From the NCBI RefSeq assembly GCF_018860425.1, contig NZ_JAHKPI010000015.1, forward strand, positions 1-64,000: a DNA stretch of 64,000 nt, written 5' to 3'. The position numbers were made by a program, and so were the translations under genes. The DNA comes from Marinobacter sp. F3R08. GTDB lineage: Bacteria; Pseudomonadota; Gammaproteobacteria; Pseudomonadales; Oleiphilaceae. Below, piece after piece: positions 40,183-50,303 of the stretch; position 1 is the first letter of the stretch; each line of letters opens with the position of its first letter. The notes below the pieces were generated by a model that ran no database searches, was not told where the DNA came from, and saw only the letters and a list, made by a program, of their open reading frames with translations.

Positions 40183-40665
40183 GTGAGTAAACTGACCCAT
40201 CTCGATGACAGGGGCGAAGCCCGCATGGTGGACGTGACCGACAAGGCGACCACCGAACGGGAAGCCCGCGCCGAAGCGACCATCCGAATGGCGCCGGAAA
40301 CCCTCAGAATGATTATTGAGGGTGAGCACCCGAAGGGCGATGTTCTCGCCGTTGCCCGCATCGCCGGTATTATGGCAGCAAAGAAAACTCATGATCTGAT
40401 TCCCTTGTGTCACGCGTTGAATCTGACCTCCGTGAAAGTCGAACTGAGCCCGGGGGATGATGGGGCGTCTGTGTACATTCTTACCCGTTGTAAATTGTCA
40501 GGTCAGACCGGTGTCGAGATGGAGGCGTTGACCGCTGCAAGTGTTGCGGCGCTGACTCTCTATGACATGTGCAAAGCTGTCGACCGTGGCATGGAAATCG
40601 GTTCGGTGCGTCTGCTGGAGAAAAAAGGTGGTCGCAGTGGCCACTGGATTGCCGGCAAGTCCTGA
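40183..40665 (+). CDS. moaC: Cyclic pyranopterin monophosphate synthase MoaC
   Basis: MoaC converts the MoaA product to cyclic pyranopterin monophosphate in molybdenum cofactor synthesis. The GTG at 40183 with GGGAGA upstream gives 160 residues, the E. coli length (161). The 33 codons upstream in frame are not family sequence. It has [18 protein letters not shown] at the start, [13 protein letters not shown] near residue 73 and [21 protein letters not shown] near residue 110 with the catalytic Asp and Lys nearby. No other Moa genes are in the window. Confidence 0.96.
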   Translation: MSKLTHLDDRGEARMVDVTDKATTEREARAEATIRMAPETLRMIIEGEHPKGDVLAVARIAGIMAAKKTHDLIPLCHALNLTSVKVELSPGDDGASVYILTRCKLSGQTGVEMEALTAASVAALTLYDMCKAVDRGMEIGSVRLLEKKGGRSGHWIAGKS

Positions 40666-40755
40666 TCTGCCGTGTCGCTACGCTCGTAAGTGTTGGTTAC
40701 CAGAACCACACAAGAGGAGCGACAGTGTCCAGACTACGCCAAGCGGGCGGGCCCG

Positions 40756-40764
40756 TGATAGAAT
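40756..40764 (+). promoter_or_regulatory. Extended -10 element before ribA
   Basis: TG at 40756-40757, one base, then TAGAAT at 40759-40764 fits an extended -10, which would start transcription about 30 bases before the GTG at 40800. The -35 region is poor. Confidence 0.45.
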
Positions 40765-40799
40765 GCGCGGCCCGATTGAGTGAACCACGAGGAAACACT

Positions 40800-41414
40800 G
40801 TGGCTGTTCGTTATATCCAGACCTGCCGGTTGCCGACCCCGTTCGGGGTTTTCGATATGCACGGCTTTGAAGAACCTGACACCGGAAAGGAGCATGTTGC
40901 CCTGACTCTGGGTGATCTGGACAGTGACGAACCGATGCTTGCCCGTACCCACTCCGAATGTCTGACCGGCGATGCCCTCTACAGCATGCGTTGTGACTGC
41001 GGTTATCAGCTGGAGGAGGCGCTGCGGAGCATCGCCCGGGAGGGGCGCGGTATTCTGATGTATCTGCGCCAGGAGGGCAGAGGAATTGGTTTGCTGAACA
41101 AGATCCGGGCCTATCACCTGCAGGATCAGGGCGCGGACACTGTTGAAGCCAACGAGCGCCTCGGTTTTGCAGCGGATCTTCGGGATTACAGTATGTGCAA
41201 GGATATGCTGGAGCATCTCGGGATCCAGAGCTTGCGGCTGATGACCAACAATCCACGAAAGGTAAAAGCGTTGTCCTCCTACGGCATTGAAATCGCGGAG
41301 AGGGTACCGCTGCATGTTGGTCGGAATCCTCACAACGAACACTATCTCAACACCAAGCAGAGCAAACTGGGCCACTGGCTGGAGACTCATCAGGACGACG
41401 ACCCGGAAGGTTAA
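40800..41414 (+). CDS. ribA: GTP cyclohydrolase II
   Basis: RibA opens GTP to the first pyrimidine intermediate of riboflavin synthesis. From the GTG at 40800 with GAGGA upstream it has 204 residues. An in-frame GTG at 40725 also has a good GAGGAG site and would add 25 residues, but it lies upstream of the -10 element. Zinc ligands are in [16 protein letters not shown] (three Cys, residues about 58-73). GTP-binding [14 protein letters not shown] and the catalytic-region [12 protein letters not shown] and MTNNPRKV follow. It is a stand-alone RibA, not fused to RibB. Confidence 0.96.
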   Translation: MAVRYIQTCRLPTPFGVFDMHGFEEPDTGKEHVALTLGDLDSDEPMLARTHSECLTGDALYSMRCDCGYQLEEALRSIAREGRGILMYLRQEGRGIGLLNKIRAYHLQDQGADTVEANERLGFAADLRDYSMCKDMLEHLGIQSLRLMTNNPRKVKALSSYGIEIAERVPLHVGRNPHNEHYLNTKQSKLGHWLETHQDDDPEG

Positions 41415-41440
41415 GCTGTCCGGATAGGTCCTTGGTGACT

Positions 41441-41473
41441 AAAAAGCCCGCGAGAATCGCGGGCTTTTTGTTT
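41441..41473. terminator. Bidirectional terminator between ribA and dxs
   Basis: AAAAAGCCCGCGA, a short loop and TCGCGGGCTTTTT form a perfect stem with A and T tracts on both sides. It suits the convergent ribA and dxs transcripts. Confidence 0.92.
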
Positions 41474-41493
41474 TCTGCGGTCAAACATTGTGT

Positions 41494-43425
41494 TTACTTG
41501 ACTGCTGTCAGGTTCTGGTGGCGAAGGGTTTCCATGCGCGTGCGGATGGCTGACTCAATTCCCGCAGCATCCAGGCCGCAATCTGTCAGCAGTTCTCCGT
41601 GTTTGCCGTGGTCCATAAAGGTGTCAGGCAGGCCCAGTTGAAGTACTGGCATCGACACCTGACTGTTATTCAGGAATTCGGTCACGGCACTGCCGGCGCC
41701 GCCGGCAATGGCGTTTTCTTCCACAGTGACCAGCAATTCATGCTGTTCGGCCAGTTCCAGTATCAGCTCTTGATCAATGGGTTTTACGAAACGCATATCG
41801 GCAACCGTAGCACCAAGAGCTTCCGCTGCGGCCAAAGCCGGTGCCAGCAGAGTGCCGAAGTTGAGCACGGCCACGTCCTTACCACTGCGTATCTTGCGGC
41901 CCCGGCCTATCTCTAACGGCGTTAGTGCCTGCTGAATGTCGGTGCCCGGTCCGGTTCCCCGGGGATAACGGACCGATGCCGGACCGTTATACAACATGCC
42001 TGTCTGCAGCATCTGGCGGGTCTCGTTTTCGTCCGAGGGCGTCATAATGACCATGTTCGGCACGCAACGCAGGTAGGTGATGTCAAAGGCACCTGCGTGA
42101 GTCGGACCGTCTTCACCGACCAGCCCCGCGCGATCAATGGCGAACAGGACGTCCAGATTCTGTATCGCAACATCGTGGATCAGTTGATCGTAGGCTCGCT
42201 GAAGGAACGTCGAGTAGATGGCAACGACCGGCTTGGCTCCGTCACAGGCCAGACCGGCGGCCAGAGTGACCGCGTGCTGTTCGGCAATGGCGACATCAAA
42301 ATAGCGTTCAGGGAAGCGCTCCGAAAACGCCAGCAGGTCCGAGCCCTCGCACATGGCGGGTGTGATGCCTACGACACGCTCATCCTGTTCGGCGGAATCG
42401 CAAAGCCACTGACCAAAGACATTGGCGTATTTGGGTTTTGCCGGTTTCGGTTGGACCGGCTCAGGTTTGCTGGGGGGCACCGGTTCGATCTTGTTAATGG
42501 CATGGTAACCGATCGGATCCGCTTCGGCCGGGGCAAACCCTTTGCCCTTGGTTGTCACAACATGAAGGAACTGCGGGCCTTCAAGCTCGCGGATGTTCTC
42601 CAGGGTTTCCACCAGCAGGGGCAGGTCATGGCCATCGATGGGTCCGATGTAGTTGAACCCGAGTTCTTCGAACAGGGTGCCGGGGGCAATCATCCCCTTG
42701 AAGTGTTCTTCCGTCTTCTTCGCCAGCGCCATCAGATGTGGCGCCCCCTGAAGAACCTTTTTACTGCCGTCACGGACCTGATTGTAGGTGCGACTGGACA
42801 GCAGCTTGGCAAAGTAATTGGACAGCCCGCCAACGTTCCGGGAGATCGACATGTCATTGTCGTTCAGTACCACCAGCATGTCGGCGTGCAGATGGCCTGC
42901 GTGATTCAGGGCCTCGAAGGCCATGCCGGCGGTCATGGCACCATCACCTATGACGGCAATGCTTTTACGGCCGGTCTGTTGCAGGCGCGCAGCAATGGCC
43001 ATGCCGAGTGCCGCGCTGATTGATGTGCTGGAGTGGCCCACCCCGAAGGTGTCGTATTCGCTCTCTGCCCGTTTCGGAAAGCCTGCCAGCCCGCCTTTGC
43101 GCCGGATGCTGCCCATGGCTGCCTTGCGGCCGGTCAGGATCTTGTGGGGGTAGGCCTGATGGCCGACATCCCAGATCAGGCGGTCGTTTGGGGTATCAAA
43201 GACGTAGTGCAGGGCGACCGTAAGCTCAAGTACCCCAAGCCCGGCTCCGAAATGGCCGCCAGTCTGGCCCACTGACCATAGCAGAAAGGCCCTGAGTTCC
43301 CGGGCCAGCTGGGTCAGCTGTTCCGGTGCCAGCTCTCTCAGCTGGGCCGGTTCGTCAATCCGGTTCAGCAACGGGGTGTTAGGCCGCTGTGACGGGATTT
43401 CCTTGAAAATATAGGTGTCCTGCAT
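41494..43425 (-). CDS. dxs: 1-deoxy-D-xylulose-5-phosphate synthase
   Basis: DXS is the thiamine-diphosphate enzyme that makes DXP from pyruvate and glyceraldehyde 3-phosphate, the entry to isoprenoids, thiamine and pyridoxal. The 643 residues include the [16 protein letters not shown] segment, the thiamine-binding [18 protein letters not shown] near residue 150 with NDNDMSIS after it, and [11 protein letters not shown] near residue 430. A Pro/Lys-rich stretch near residues 310-330 is an unusual low-complexity linker. It is downstream of xseB-ispA on the minus strand with a 133-base gap. Confidence 0.97.
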   Translation of the reverse strand: MQDTYIFKEIPSQRPNTPLLNRIDEPAQLRELAPEQLTQLARELRAFLLWSVGQTGGHFGAGLGVLELTVALHYVFDTPNDRLIWDVGHQAYPHKILTGRKAAMGSIRRKGGLAGFPKRAESEYDTFGVGHSSTSISAALGMAIAARLQQTGRKSIAVIGDGAMTAGMAFEALNHAGHLHADMLVVLNDNDMSISRNVGGLSNYFAKLLSSRTYNQVRDGSKKVLQGAPHLMALAKKTEEHFKGMIAPGTLFEELGFNYIGPIDGHDLPLLVETLENIRELEGPQFLHVVTTKGKGFAPAEADPIGYHAINKIEPVPPSKPEPVQPKPAKPKYANVFGQWLCDSAEQDERVVGITPAMCEGSDLLAFSERFPERYFDVAIAEQHAVTLAAGLACDGAKPVVAIYSTFLQRAYDQLIHDVAIQNLDVLFAIDRAGLVGEDGPTHAGAFDITYLRCVPNMVIMTPSDENETRQMLQTGMLYNGPASVRYPRGTGPGTDIQQALTPLEIGRGRKIRSGKDVAVLNFGTLLAPALAAAEALGATVADMRFVKPIDQELILELAEQHELLVTVEENAIAGGAGSAVTEFLNNSQVSMPVLQLGLPDTFMDHGKHGELLTDCGLDAAGIESAIRTRMETLRHQNLTAVK

Positions 43426-43558
43426 CTGCTCGGGTCTTTTCCGGTACGTTCAGTAACTGACTGGCATTATAAGGGAACAGAGGAAGCTGTTTCACACTAA
43501 CCGGGCCAGTTGTTACGAAATTATTTACGGCCAGTGTGCGCCTTCGGAGTGCCGTGAT

Positions 43559-44458
43559 TCAATGGGTTCTTGCCACGACGTAATCGGCCATCGCTCGCAA
43601 TGGATCCGCTTCCGGACCGAACTCCCGCAGGCTTTGCTGGGCATTCTCAAGCAGAGTTGCCAGGTGATCCCGGGCTCCAGTGATACCGAGCAGAGCCGGG
43701 TAGGTGGGTTTGGAGCGGGCTGCATCCGAACCCTGGGGTTTACCAATAATATTGGTGTCCCCTTCAATATCCAGCAGATCATCCTGAACCTGGAACGCCA
43801 GGCCGAGAGCCTTGGCATAACGGGTCAGAGCGTCCAGAGCCTGTTCGCTGACCGACGGCGCAGTAAGAGCGCCAATCCGTACGCTGGCCTCGATCAGAGC
43901 ACCTGTCTTGTGGCGATGCATGGTTTCCAGCTGACTCAGTACCAGGGTCTTGCCAACAGATTCAAGATCAATTGCCTGGCCGCCAACCATGCCGCTGTGA
44001 CCGCTGGCCCGGGACAGTTCTCTGACCATCGTCAGTCGAATCGATTCAGACAGTCCGGGTGCTTCGGTCAGCAGACCAAACGCCAGAGTCTGGAGGGCAT
44101 CCCCGGCCAGAATGGCGGTTGCCTCATCAAAAGCGATGTGGGTGGTCGGGCGCCCGCGCCTCAGCTCATCGTCGTCCATGGCGGGCAAGTCATCGTGAAT
44201 CAGGGAGTAAGCGTGGATCAGTTCAACCGCGCAGGCCGGAATCAGGGCTTCATCTCCGGACTGGCCAAGGGCTTTTGCCGCTGCCACGCACAAAGCTGGC
44301 CTGATTCGTTTGCCGCCGCCCAGGACGCTGTAGCGCATGGCCTCCTGCAGCCGCCCGGAAGCAGCGTTGTGATCAATACACCGGTCCAGTTCTGCATCGA
44401 TGTTGCCCCGGCAGGTTTCCAGAAAAACTTCAGCAAGAGGGTTCTGTCGGGGCATCAC
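43559..44458 (-). CDS. ispA: (2E,6E)-farnesyl diphosphate synthase
   Basis: IspA condenses isopentenyl diphosphate with dimethylallyl and geranyl diphosphate. The 299 residues match E. coli (299). The first aspartate-rich motif [17 protein letters not shown] lies near residue 88 and the second, [10 protein letters not shown], near residue 227. [10 protein letters not shown] and the KTGALIEA box are present. Its start overlaps the xseB stop by four bases. Confidence 0.96.
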   Translation of the reverse strand: MMPRQNPLAEVFLETCRGNIDAELDRCIDHNAASGRLQEAMRYSVLGGGKRIRPALCVAAAKALGQSGDEALIPACAVELIHAYSLIHDDLPAMDDDELRRGRPTTHIAFDEATAILAGDALQTLAFGLLTEAPGLSESIRLTMVRELSRASGHSGMVGGQAIDLESVGKTLVLSQLETMHRHKTGALIEASVRIGALTAPSVSEQALDALTRYAKALGLAFQVQDDLLDIEGDTNIIGKPQGSDAARSKPTYPALLGITGARDHLATLLENAQQSLREFGPEADPLRAMADYVVARTH

Positions 44459-44709
44459 TCAGTGTCATCCGGTGAAAATGGACGGGTTTCCAGGGTGCCG
44501 TCACTGTTCTGTACCAGTTGTTCGACGCGCTGCTCGGCGCTCTTCAGTGCCTGCTGGCATTCCCGGGTCAGCTTTACACCTCGTTCGAACGCCGTCAGGG
44601 ATTGCTCGAGCGAAAGTTCGCCCTGCTCCAGATCGCGAACCAGATTCTCCAGTTCATCAAGAGATTTCTCAAAATCAGCTATCGAGGTGGCGCCTTGTTC
44701 ACCGGCCAT
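44455..44709 (-). CDS. xseB: Exodeoxyribonuclease VII small subunit
   Basis: XseB is the small helical subunit that binds XseA in exonuclease VII, which degrades single-stranded DNA. The 84 residues contain [20 protein letters not shown] and [20 protein letters not shown], both diagnostic. xseB-ispA-dxs is the standard gammaproteobacterial order. The large subunit XseA is not in the window. Confidence 0.95.
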   Translation of the reverse strand: MAGEQGATSIADFEKSLDELENLVRDLEQGELSLEQSLTAFERGVKLTRECQQALKSAEQRVEQLVQNSDGTLETRPFSPDDTE

Positions 44710-44764
44710 CAGAGGCCCTCCGATCGGGTGGCAGAATTTCGCGGATTATATCAGAGCCTGATCG

Positions 44765-45538
44765 CTATCGCTGCCAGTGGAAGCGACGGTGTTCGCCAGT
44801 TTTGCCGTCCGGCTCCCAGCTCTGTTCGGTCACGTGGATTTCACCGTCGGCAGAGATACTTACCACGGTCGTTGCCCGGGTGCCGTAATCGGTGCCGACG
44901 ATAAAGGGTGATGACAGGAAACGCTCGGTCTCCAGCCCGATGCCTGTATCCGGTAGCAGGTGGTCTGGTGCGGGAGTGTTGTCCTGAAGCAGATGCACCA
45001 ACGCGCTATGCAGTGTTTCCGTGCTCTGGCCTGCGGCGGCAACGGCGTCACCGGTCGCCTTTCTGAGGCGCAGAAGTTTGGGCCACGGGGTTTGCAGCAG
45101 GTGGTTGCTCAAACCATAGACGCCCCGATGAATGTGCCGACCAGGATGGGCGTCACGGTTGCTGAAATACCATCCGTCCCGGGGGCTAAGGTGGACGAGG
45201 TTGAAGCCGGAAAAGTGATCGGCCTGGCTATGCAGGTAGCTATTGAGCTGATCGCGCGAATCGTTGATAGCACGCAAGGGCAGTTCGCCCCGACTGATTC
45301 TTCCCGCTTCGGGAGCACCTTCGCGTACATTGGTCACCGCGCTGACCTGGCCTTCGGCAGTCACCGCCAGCCAGGTGCCGCCTGACAGCAGGTCGCGGCC
45401 CGCAAGAACCCGGGTGCCTGACTCTGTCGTCCACCAGTCCATGGCGGCGGTTGGGCGACGAAAGAACTCATCCCGGTTAGCGGCCACAACCAGCGGAAAA
45501 TGAGGGTTCTGGTCAAGGGCGAAGGCGATAAGACACAT
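44765..45538 (-). CDS. NRDE-family (TANGO2-like) protein
   Basis: The 257-residue protein begins with Cys-2 and carries the NRDE signature in VVAANRDEFFRRPT near residue 20, then WLAVTAEGQVSAVTNVRE. A Cys at position 2 is typical of Ntn-hydrolase-like folds to which this family has been related. Eukaryotic TANGO2 affects Golgi and mitochondrial lipid or heme handling; the bacterial function is not established. It diverges from the TauE/SafE gene, with 26 to 89 bases between starts depending on the start chosen. Confidence 0.85.
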   Translation of the reverse strand: MCLIAFALDQNPHFPLVVAANRDEFFRRPTAAMDWWTTESGTRVLAGRDLLSGGTWLAVTAEGQVSAVTNVREGAPEAGRISRGELPLRAINDSRDQLNSYLHSQADHFSGFNLVHLSPRDGWYFSNRDAHPGRHIHRGVYGLSNHLLQTPWPKLLRLRKATGDAVAAAGQSTETLHSALVHLLQDNTPAPDHLLPDTGIGLETERFLSSPFIVGTDYGTRATTVVSISADGEIHVTEQSWEPDGKTGEHRRFHWQR

Positions 45539-45627
45539 GATTAAGACGGTCGCTCCCGGAGTTAATGAAGTTGACTCTTGCGCTGTGTATCATACCAGCC
45601 TTGGTTTTCCCGGGTACGTCTCAAACT

Positions 45628-46425
45628 ATGATCCTGATTTACGCGCTAGCCTCGTATCTGGCTCTGGGTGCTCTGGCCGGTACCCTTGCAGGCCTGTTAG
45701 GTATTGGTGGCGGTCTGATTATTGTGCCGGTGCTGATCTTCACTTTTGGCCTGCAGGGGATCAACCCCGAGATTATCCCGCACCTGGCGGTCGGTACGTC
45801 GCTGGCAACTATCGTATTTACTTCGGTCAGCTCGATCCGGTCCCATCACAAGCATCGGGCCGTGCGTTGGGATCTGTTCAGGCCCATGACTCTGGGCATT
45901 GTTGCTGGGGCGCTGATTGGTGCCTGGACCGCCTCTCTTTTGAGCGGGCGTGCTCTTGAGCTGGTGATCGGGGTTTTCGTTATGCTGGTGGGGCTCAAGA
46001 TGTTTTTCGAAGTTGTCCCGGAGCCTGGTCGTGATGTTCCCGGCTCGGCTGGTCTGGGCGTCGCGGGCGGCGGTATTGGTTGGGTGTCAGCCATTTTCGG
46101 AATAGGGGGTGGGACGCTCACGGTACCTTTTCTGAGCTGGTGTAACGTTCGCATGCAACAGGCGGTGGGAACGTCGGCTGCCTGTGGTCTGCCCATTGCA
46201 GTTGCCGGTGCGTTGGGCAATATCTGGACCGGATGGCAGGATCCTGCCTTGCCGGAACTGAGTGCCGGGTTTATTTATCTCCCGGCTCTGATCGGTATTA
46301 TCCTGACCAGCGTTCTTTTTGCCTGTGTCGGAGCGAATCTGGCTCACCGGCTGAACGCCCGCCTTCTCAAACGAACTTTTTCCATCATGCTTCTGCTGGT
46401 GGGTCTCCGTTTTTTTCTGAGCTGA
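45628..46425 (+). CDS. TauE/SafE-family anion permease
   Basis: This is a membrane permease of the TauE/SafE family, members of which export sulfite or other organosulfur anions. The 265 residues have about eight hydrophobic segments in two repeats. The repeats begin with [17 protein letters not shown] (near residue 20) and [17 protein letters not shown] (near residue 155), the conserved GIGGG pair. ATG at 45628 matches the family start; ATG at 45565 in the same frame would add 21 hydrophobic residues but has its Shine-Dalgarno only three bases away. The substrate cannot be told from sequence. Confidence 0.85.
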   Translation: MILIYALASYLALGALAGTLAGLLGIGGGLIIVPVLIFTFGLQGINPEIIPHLAVGTSLATIVFTSVSSIRSHHKHRAVRWDLFRPMTLGIVAGALIGAWTASLLSGRALELVIGVFVMLVGLKMFFEVVPEPGRDVPGSAGLGVAGGGIGWVSAIFGIGGGTLTVPFLSWCNVRMQQAVGTSAACGLPIAVAGALGNIWTGWQDPALPELSAGFIYLPALIGIILTSVLFACVGANLAHRLNARLLKRTFSIMLLLVGLRFFLS

Positions 46426-46435
46426 GAGGTTTTCG

Positions 46436-47224
46436 ATGCTGCAGCATCCCCAGATCGACCCGGTGGCAATTGCCATTGGCCCCCTTAAGATCCATTGGTA
46501 CGGCCTGACCTACCTGTTCGGTTTTATGGCCGGCTGGTGGCTTGGCCGCCTCCGGACCCGCAAACCCTGGTCGCCTATTAATGAAGAACAGGTAGGTGAT
46601 CTGCTGTTCTATCTGGCCCTGGGGGTGATCCTCGGCGGCCGGTTCGGTTATGTCCTGTTCTATAACTTTGACGCCTTTTTGGCTGATCCGCTCTGGCTGC
46701 TCCGGGTCTGGGAAGGCGGTATGTCTTTTCACGGTGGTCTGCTGGGCGTGATGTTTGCCATGTGGTGGTACGGCCGCAAGGTCGGCAGCGGTTTCTGGCG
46801 GATGGCTGACTTTGTGGCGCCGCTGGTGCCCCTGGGTCTTGGCGCTGGACGGATTGGAAACTTTATCAACGGCGAGTTGTGGGGCAAACCGACGGATGTT
46901 GCATGGGGCATGGTGTTCCGTACGGCACCAGATGCCCTGGCCAGGCACCCCTCTCAGCTTTACCAGTTTGCCCTGGAAGGTGTGGCACTGTTCGTGATTC
47001 TGTGGTGGTTTTCATCCCGCCAACGTCCCAGGATGGCCGTGTCCGGGCTATTCCTGATCTGTTATGGCGTGTTCCGGTTTCTGGTGGAATTTGTACGCCA
47101 GCCGGACCCGCAGCTGGGATACCTCGCCTTTGACTGGCTCACCATGGGGCAGGTACTGTCCTTCCCGATGATTATTGCCGGCGCCGCTCTGATGTTCCTA
47201 GCCTACCGGAGGCAAGCCCAATGA
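46436..47224 (+). CDS. lgt: Prolipoprotein diacylglyceryl transferase
   Basis: Lgt transfers diacylglycerol from phosphatidylglycerol to the lipobox cysteine, the first step of lipoprotein maturation. The 262 residues have about seven membrane segments. The H-rich [10 protein letters not shown] motif near residue 100 and the Lgt signature [13 protein letters not shown] near residue 140 are intact. Its stop overlaps the thyA start (ATGA). lgt-thyA adjacency is conserved in gammaproteobacteria. LpoA in this window is one of its likely substrates. Confidence 0.96.
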   Translation: MLQHPQIDPVAIAIGPLKIHWYGLTYLFGFMAGWWLGRLRTRKPWSPINEEQVGDLLFYLALGVILGGRFGYVLFYNFDAFLADPLWLLRVWEGGMSFHGGLLGVMFAMWWYGRKVGSGFWRMADFVAPLVPLGLGAGRIGNFINGELWGKPTDVAWGMVFRTAPDALARHPSQLYQFALEGVALFVILWWFSSRQRPRMAVSGLFLICYGVFRFLVEFVRQPDPQLGYLAFDWLTMGQVLSFPMIIAGAALMFLAYRRQAQ

Positions 47225-48060
47225 AAGCGTATCTCGGCCTGATGCAGGACGTTGTGGATAATGGATTCGATAAAGGGGACCGCACTGGTGTTGGTACCCG
47301 ATCGGTCTTTGGTCGTCAGCTCCGCTTTAATCTGCAGGAAGGTTTTCCACTGGTGACCACCAAGAAAGTCCACCTGCGCAGCATCATTTATGAACTGCTC
47401 TGGTTCCTGCGAGGTTCCACCGACAACACCTGGTTGCAGGAGCGCAAGGTCTCGATCTGGAATGAGTGGGCGCTGGAGAATGGCGATCTTGGTCCCATCT
47501 ACGGTAAGCAGTGGCGCAGTTGGCAGTGCCCGAATGGCGAGGTGGTGGATCAGATCAACGAGGTGATTGAGCAGATTCGCACCAAGCCCAATTCCCGTCG
47601 GTTGATTGTCTCTGCCTGGAACCCGGCGGAACTTCCTGACGAATCGATTGGCCCTCAGGACAACGTCCGTGAGGGCCGTATGGCGCTGGCCCCCTGTCAC
47701 TGCCTGTTCCAGTTCTACGTGGCTGATGGAAAGCTTTCCTGTCAGCTCTATCAGCGCAGTGCCGATCTGTTCCTGGGTGTGCCGTTCAATATCGCTTCCT
47801 ATGCGTTACTGACCCATATGATTGCCCAGCAGTGCGATCTGGATGTCGGCGAGTTCGTGCACACCTTTGGAGACTGCCATCTTTACCAGAATCACCTGAC
47901 GGATGACATTGTCTTCGAGCAACTGAAGCGTGAGCCCCGGGCGTTGCCGAAGCTCGCGATCAGGCGCAAGCCAGCGAGTATTTTCGAGTACGACCTGGAC
48001 GATTTCGAGTTCGAGGGATACGAACCCTGTCCCGGAATCAAAGCTCCGATTGCCATCTGA
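47221..48060 (+). CDS. thyA: Thymidylate synthase
   Basis: ThyA methylates dUMP to dTMP using methylenetetrahydrofolate. The 279 residues exceed E. coli (264) because of about 15 extra residues ([15 protein letters not shown] type) just before the MALAPCHC active-site segment. The catalytic Cys is in [10 protein letters not shown] near residue 161, and the [13 protein letters not shown] dUMP-binding loop follows. folA lies 24 bases downstream and regenerates the folate that ThyA oxidises. Confidence 0.96.
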   Translation: MKAYLGLMQDVVDNGFDKGDRTGVGTRSVFGRQLRFNLQEGFPLVTTKKVHLRSIIYELLWFLRGSTDNTWLQERKVSIWNEWALENGDLGPIYGKQWRSWQCPNGEVVDQINEVIEQIRTKPNSRRLIVSAWNPAELPDESIGPQDNVREGRMALAPCHCLFQFYVADGKLSCQLYQRSADLFLGVPFNIASYALLTHMIAQQCDLDVGEFVHTFGDCHLYQNHLTDDIVFEQLKREPRALPKLAIRRKPASIFEYDLDDFEFEGYEPCPGIKAPIAI

Positions 48061-48084
48061 TTGAACTCCGCTGGAGGCGAGCAC

Positions 48085-48600
48085 ATGAGAAAAGCCCTGA
48101 TCGTCGCCATGTCCCGAAACCGGGTCATCGGCCGAAACAACAATCTGCCATGGTATTTGCCGGGTGACCTCCGTTATTTCAAACAGGCTACCATGGGCAA
48201 GCCCATTATCATGGGCAGGAAAACCTGGGATTCCGTTGGCCGGCCTCTGCCGGGGCGTATGAACGTGGTTATTTCCAGGAATGAAAGTTGGGAGGCACCA
48301 ACCGGAACTGTGGCTGCGAAGTCATTGCCCGAAGCACTGGTGACAGCTGAAGCCCAGGCCGGGTTGGACGGCGGAGATGAAGTGATGATTATCGGCGGCG
48401 GGCAGATCTATGCGGAGGCGTTGCCGATGGTTGATCGCATGTACATCACCCAGGTGCACGCTGAAGTGGACGGTGATGCTTTCTTTCCGGAAGTAAACTG
48501 GGATGAATGGGAAGAAATCGGACGGGAGGATTTCTCCGCGTCCAATAACAACCCTTACGACTACAGTTTCGTCGTTTATCAGCGCTTGGCGTCTGCCTGA
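48085..48600 (+). CDS. folA: Dihydrofolate reductase
   Basis: DHFR reduces dihydrofolate with NADPH, completing the thymidylate cycle with ThyA. The ATG at 48085 with GGAGGCGA upstream gives 171 residues, near the chromosomal norm. VAMSRNRVIGRNNNLPWYLPGD with the substrate-binding Asp, the IIMGRKTWDSVGRPLPGR NADPH segment and MIIGGGQIYAEAL are typical. The last 22 bases overlap the end of the convergent helicase gene. Confidence 0.96.
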   Translation: MRKALIVAMSRNRVIGRNNNLPWYLPGDLRYFKQATMGKPIIMGRKTWDSVGRPLPGRMNVVISRNESWEAPTGTVAAKSLPEALVTAEAQAGLDGGDEVMIIGGGQIYAEALPMVDRMYITQVHAEVDGDAFFPEVNWDEWEEIGREDFSASNNNPYDYSFVVYQRLASA

Positions 48601-50105
48601 CGCGGCGGGCGCTTACCTGCAGGTTTGGCGCCCTTGCCGGGCGGCTTGCCCTTCGGGCCGGGGCCGCTGCGACCTTTTGGCCCTTTCTTGAAGCCGCCTT
48701 TTGGCCCCTTGCGGTATTCGCCCGGGCGGCCACCTTTACGGTCGCGGCGAGGTGGCGCAGTAGTGGATACCACCGGCAACGCGTCTGGTTGCTCCAGTGG
48801 CAGAGAGCCCGGCTGGGCTGCTTCCATCCAGCACGCCATGGCGCCGGCCACCATGGCCATATCCATGTCGTTGCGTTCAGCAATCTCGTCCAGCAAAGCC
48901 ATAGCCTTGGCCAGCTTCTTGTCTTCGGCGAACGCCAGCAGCTGCGTTTCAAACTGCTGCTCGCGCATTTTTTTCAGCTCAACCGGTGACGGCAGTTCGT
49001 AGGCCTGCATGGGCGAGTTGGTCGCGCGCTCCAGAGTGCGCAGCCAGCTCCGCTCCCGCGGTGTGACCAGCAGGATGGCCTTGCCTTCGCGTCCCGCACG
49101 TCCGGTACGGCCAACGCGGTGAATATAGGCTTCGGTATCGTAGGGCACATCGTAATTGATCACGTGAGTGATGCGGGGTACGTCCAACCCTCGGGCTGCA
49201 ACATCCGTGGCGACGATGATGTCCTTTTTGCTGCGTTTGAGGTCCTCGACGGTCTGCTCGCGCTGGCGCTGGTTCAGGTCGCCGTTCAACGGCGCAACAG
49301 CATGGCCGCGGGCTGACAGCTTCTCGGCCAGCAGAGTGGTTTCTGCCTTGGTACGAACGAAGATGATGGAGGCGTCAAACGGCTCAACTTCCAGAATCCG
49401 GGTCAGGGCGTCCAGCTTCCGCTCGGCATAGACCGGCAGAACGTACTGGGAGATGCGCTCGACCGTGCGGGTTTCGCTCTCAATCCGAACTTCGGTAGCT
49501 TTCCGCAGGTAGGTCTGGGCAACTTTCTTGATCTGTGGCGGCATGGTGGCCGAGAACAGCGCGCGTTGGCAGTTCTCTGGTGTCTTCGCCAGAATGGCTT
49601 CCACATCGTCAATAAAGCCCATGCGCAACATTTCGTCGGCTTCATCGAGAACCAGCGCTTTCAGGCTGTCCAGTTTCAGGGTGCCCTTGCGCAGGTGGTC
49701 GAGCATGCGGCCCGGTGTGCCTACGATAACCTGGGCGCCACGGCGAAGGCCTTTGATCTGGGGGTAAAAGTCCTGGCCGCCGTAGATCGGCAGCACATGG
49801 AAATTCCGGAACTTGCTGGCGTATGTAGTAAAGGCCTCAGCCACCTGGATAGCGAGTTCCCTGGTCGGGGCCAAAACCAGAATCTGGGGATCGGTTACAG
49901 AGGCGTCAATCCGGCTCAGGAGAGGCAGTGCAAAAGCCGCGGTTTTACCGGTGCCAGTCTGGGCGACGCCCAGTAGATGGTTGCCAGCAAGTAGCGCGGG
50001 GATAGACTGGGCCTGGATGGGGGACGGGGTTTCATAACCAACAGCGGATACAGCTTCAAGTACGGCTGGATCAAGCCCCAGTTCGGCAAAGGACAATTCA
50101 GACAT
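48579..50105 (-). CDS. DEAD-box RNA helicase with a basic glycine/lysine-rich tail
   Basis: This is an ATP-dependent RNA helicase, probably for ribosome assembly or RNA turnover. The ATG at 50105 (508 residues) is chosen because MSELSFAELGL begins the family; the frame is open 65 codons further. Motifs occur in order: the Q motif near residue 25, AQTGTGKTAAF, PTRELAIQV, TPGRML, DEADEML, SATM, then the C-terminal VATDVAARGLDVPRITHV and HRVGRTGRAGREG. After residue 360 comes a helical segment and then a tail of about 60 residues rich in Gly, Lys, Arg and Pro, likely for RNA binding. The core resembles DeaD/CsdA, but no DbpA RNA-binding domain is seen. Confidence 0.92.
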   Translation of the reverse strand: MSELSFAELGLDPAVLEAVSAVGYETPSPIQAQSIPALLAGNHLLGVAQTGTGKTAAFALPLLSRIDASVTDPQILVLAPTRELAIQVAEAFTTYASKFRNFHVLPIYGGQDFYPQIKGLRRGAQVIVGTPGRMLDHLRKGTLKLDSLKALVLDEADEMLRMGFIDDVEAILAKTPENCQRALFSATMPPQIKKVAQTYLRKATEVRIESETRTVERISQYVLPVYAERKLDALTRILEVEPFDASIIFVRTKAETTLLAEKLSARGHAVAPLNGDLNQRQREQTVEDLKRSKKDIIVATDVAARGLDVPRITHVINYDVPYDTEAYIHRVGRTGRAGREGKAILLVTPRERSWLRTLERATNSPMQAYELPSPVELKKMREQQFETQLLAFAEDKKLAKAMALLDEIAERNDMDMAMVAGAMACWMEAAQPGSLPLEQPDALPVVSTTAPPRRDRKGGRPGEYRKGPKGGFKKGPKGRSGPGPKGKPPGKGAKPAGKRPPRQADAKR

Positions 50106-50303
50106 TGATTCACTCGGAATTCGGGAGGTAGAGCATTGCCGGGCAATGCATGATGTGAGAACAGTATAGCGGTTTTCTTGCTTCTTTAATATGCAAAAGC
50201 CAGGCTCGGCTGTAGGTAGTTGCCGGGGAGGTGTCATTGCATTGCTGTCCAATCTTGGGCAATCTTCGAATCTATCCCGATAGGTTGCTAACAGGAACAA
50301 GAA

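Noticed and set aside
42097..43023. Open frame of 308 codons on the plus strand
   Set aside because: It is a shadow of dxs, with low-complexity content and no start signal.
43562..44761. Open frame of 399 codons on the plus strand
   Set aside because: It is antisense to ispA and xseB, both of which are certain.
50106..50300. 65-codon extension of the DEAD-box helicase
   Set aside because: The extension is not helicase sequence and covers the divergent promoter region. The family starts at 50105.
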